A DNA stretch of 64,000 nt from Osmia lignaria lignaria (taxonomy: Eukaryota > Arthropoda > Insecta > Hymenoptera > Megachilidae): positions 6,202,501 through 6,266,500 of the forward strand of contig NC_135045.1 in the NCBI RefSeq assembly GCF_051020975.1, written 5' to 3'. Of this stretch, positions 63,347 to 64,000 are shown piece by piece (within the stretch, counting starts at the first letter, position 1; the number at the start of each line of letters is the position of its first letter). Made by a program: the position numbers and the translations under genes. Below the pieces are notes generated by a model, which saw nothing but the letters and a program-made list of their open reading frames with translations, was not told the DNA's origin and did not search any database.

Positions 63347-64000
63347 GATATTATTTTGTCGTTTCGTTCCAAAATCAATTGATCGATCAACATTTTTCCT
63401 CGGCGCGATAACATTGAACGAGCAGAGAATCAAGATACGCAATTTTTCATTTCTTTTGTTCAGATATCGAGTTTTAGATAAACCTGATTTCGCAGCGAGA
63501 CATCGACGATACGATAAACGGGTGAACGTGATATTTTTTGTGATCTAGTGCGTGCTATATTGCGAGAATTACAGAATGGCGAGAATTACAGTTGAATTAA
63601 CGTCGCGCTACTACCGTCGCGTTTTTGGTATTACATATCAACTGGAATATTTCTATTTATACCGGGTGTTTCTGAAGGACGATACACTGTTAAATTTTAT
63701 CAGAAGAAGTCGGAAGGTATTAATGAACTCTTTGGTGCAAATTGATAACAATAATCAGTGTAAGATACTAATGACGACGTACAGACAAGTTCGCTGTCAA
63801 TATTATTTGATAATTTAAAATATTTATAATGTTTTAGCTCTAAAACGGTAGAAGGTAGAAAAAAAATTTCATTAGAACTTCGGTATTTTAATTTCTAATT
63901 TTATTGTTTTTTAATTGGATTAATCTATCGTTATAATCATTTTTCAAGGATTTATATTTGTGACGTAACGACGAAGCGGAGCTAGACGATTACAAAATGT
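63347..64000. other. Right edge, no gene assigned
   Basis: A short direct repeat of GCGAGAATTACAG occurs at about 63559 and 63576, and an ACCGGGTGTTTCTGAAGG sequence at 63661 resembles a transposon end. The plus-strand frame at 63552-63818 has no recognisable domain. A downstream exon of the plus-strand repeat gene could lie here or beyond. Confidence 0.4.

Overview
The window looks like nuclear DNA of an insect, most likely a hymenopteran and plausibly a bee. Three things point that way: AT-rich DNA with frequent CpG, short coding exons split by GT-AG introns of very different length, and insect-type proteins (an esterase E4/venom-carboxylesterase-like enzyme and an insect-type membrane alkaline phosphatase). 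The organism is inferred; no species marker was seen. Most open frames in the window are chance frames. Three real multi-exon genes stand out, all on the minus strand, plus one plausible plus-strand reading frame near the right edge.

Layout from left to right. (1) 224-2474: the 5' part of a secreted type-B carboxylesterase, with the signal peptide, the oxyanion-hole region and the nucleophile elbow; the gene runs off the left edge. (2) 4028-9642: a seven-exon coiled-coil gene whose first exon and a later CxxC segment match the CCDC157 family. (3) 9643-20605: about 11 kb with no recognisable gene, holding a tandem array of 45-46 bp units, a short element bounded by inverted repeats, and small hairpins. 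(4) 20606-61238: seven consecutive 3' exons of a membrane-type alkaline phosphatase whose splice phases all agree (471 codons plus stop). They are spread over more than 40 kb, with one intron of 21.6 kb. The N-terminal exons, including the GDGM-type metal site, were not found and probably lie beyond the right edge. (5) 61239-64000: presumably another intron of that gene. It carries a plus-strand 176-codon frame made largely of a degenerate 9-residue Lys/Ala/Asn repeat, which stops seven bases before a 206-bp element with inverted repeats.

The three genes do not form a pathway: one esterase (detoxification, hormone or venom type), one trafficking or spermatogenesis-type coiled-coil protein, and one surface phosphomonoesterase. 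The large phosphatase introns hold most of the repeats, including a 58-of-60 matched palindrome inside what looks like a Tc1-type miniature element (40567-40832) and an LTR-like unit (36110-36350). The points most worth checking are Glu-Ser-Ser in place of Asp-Ser-Ala at the phosphatase nucleophile, Cys in the oxyanion hole of the esterase, a splice junction in the CCDC157 homologue that only a GC donor or a missed exon explains, and the repeat-built plus-strand frame beside a mobile element.
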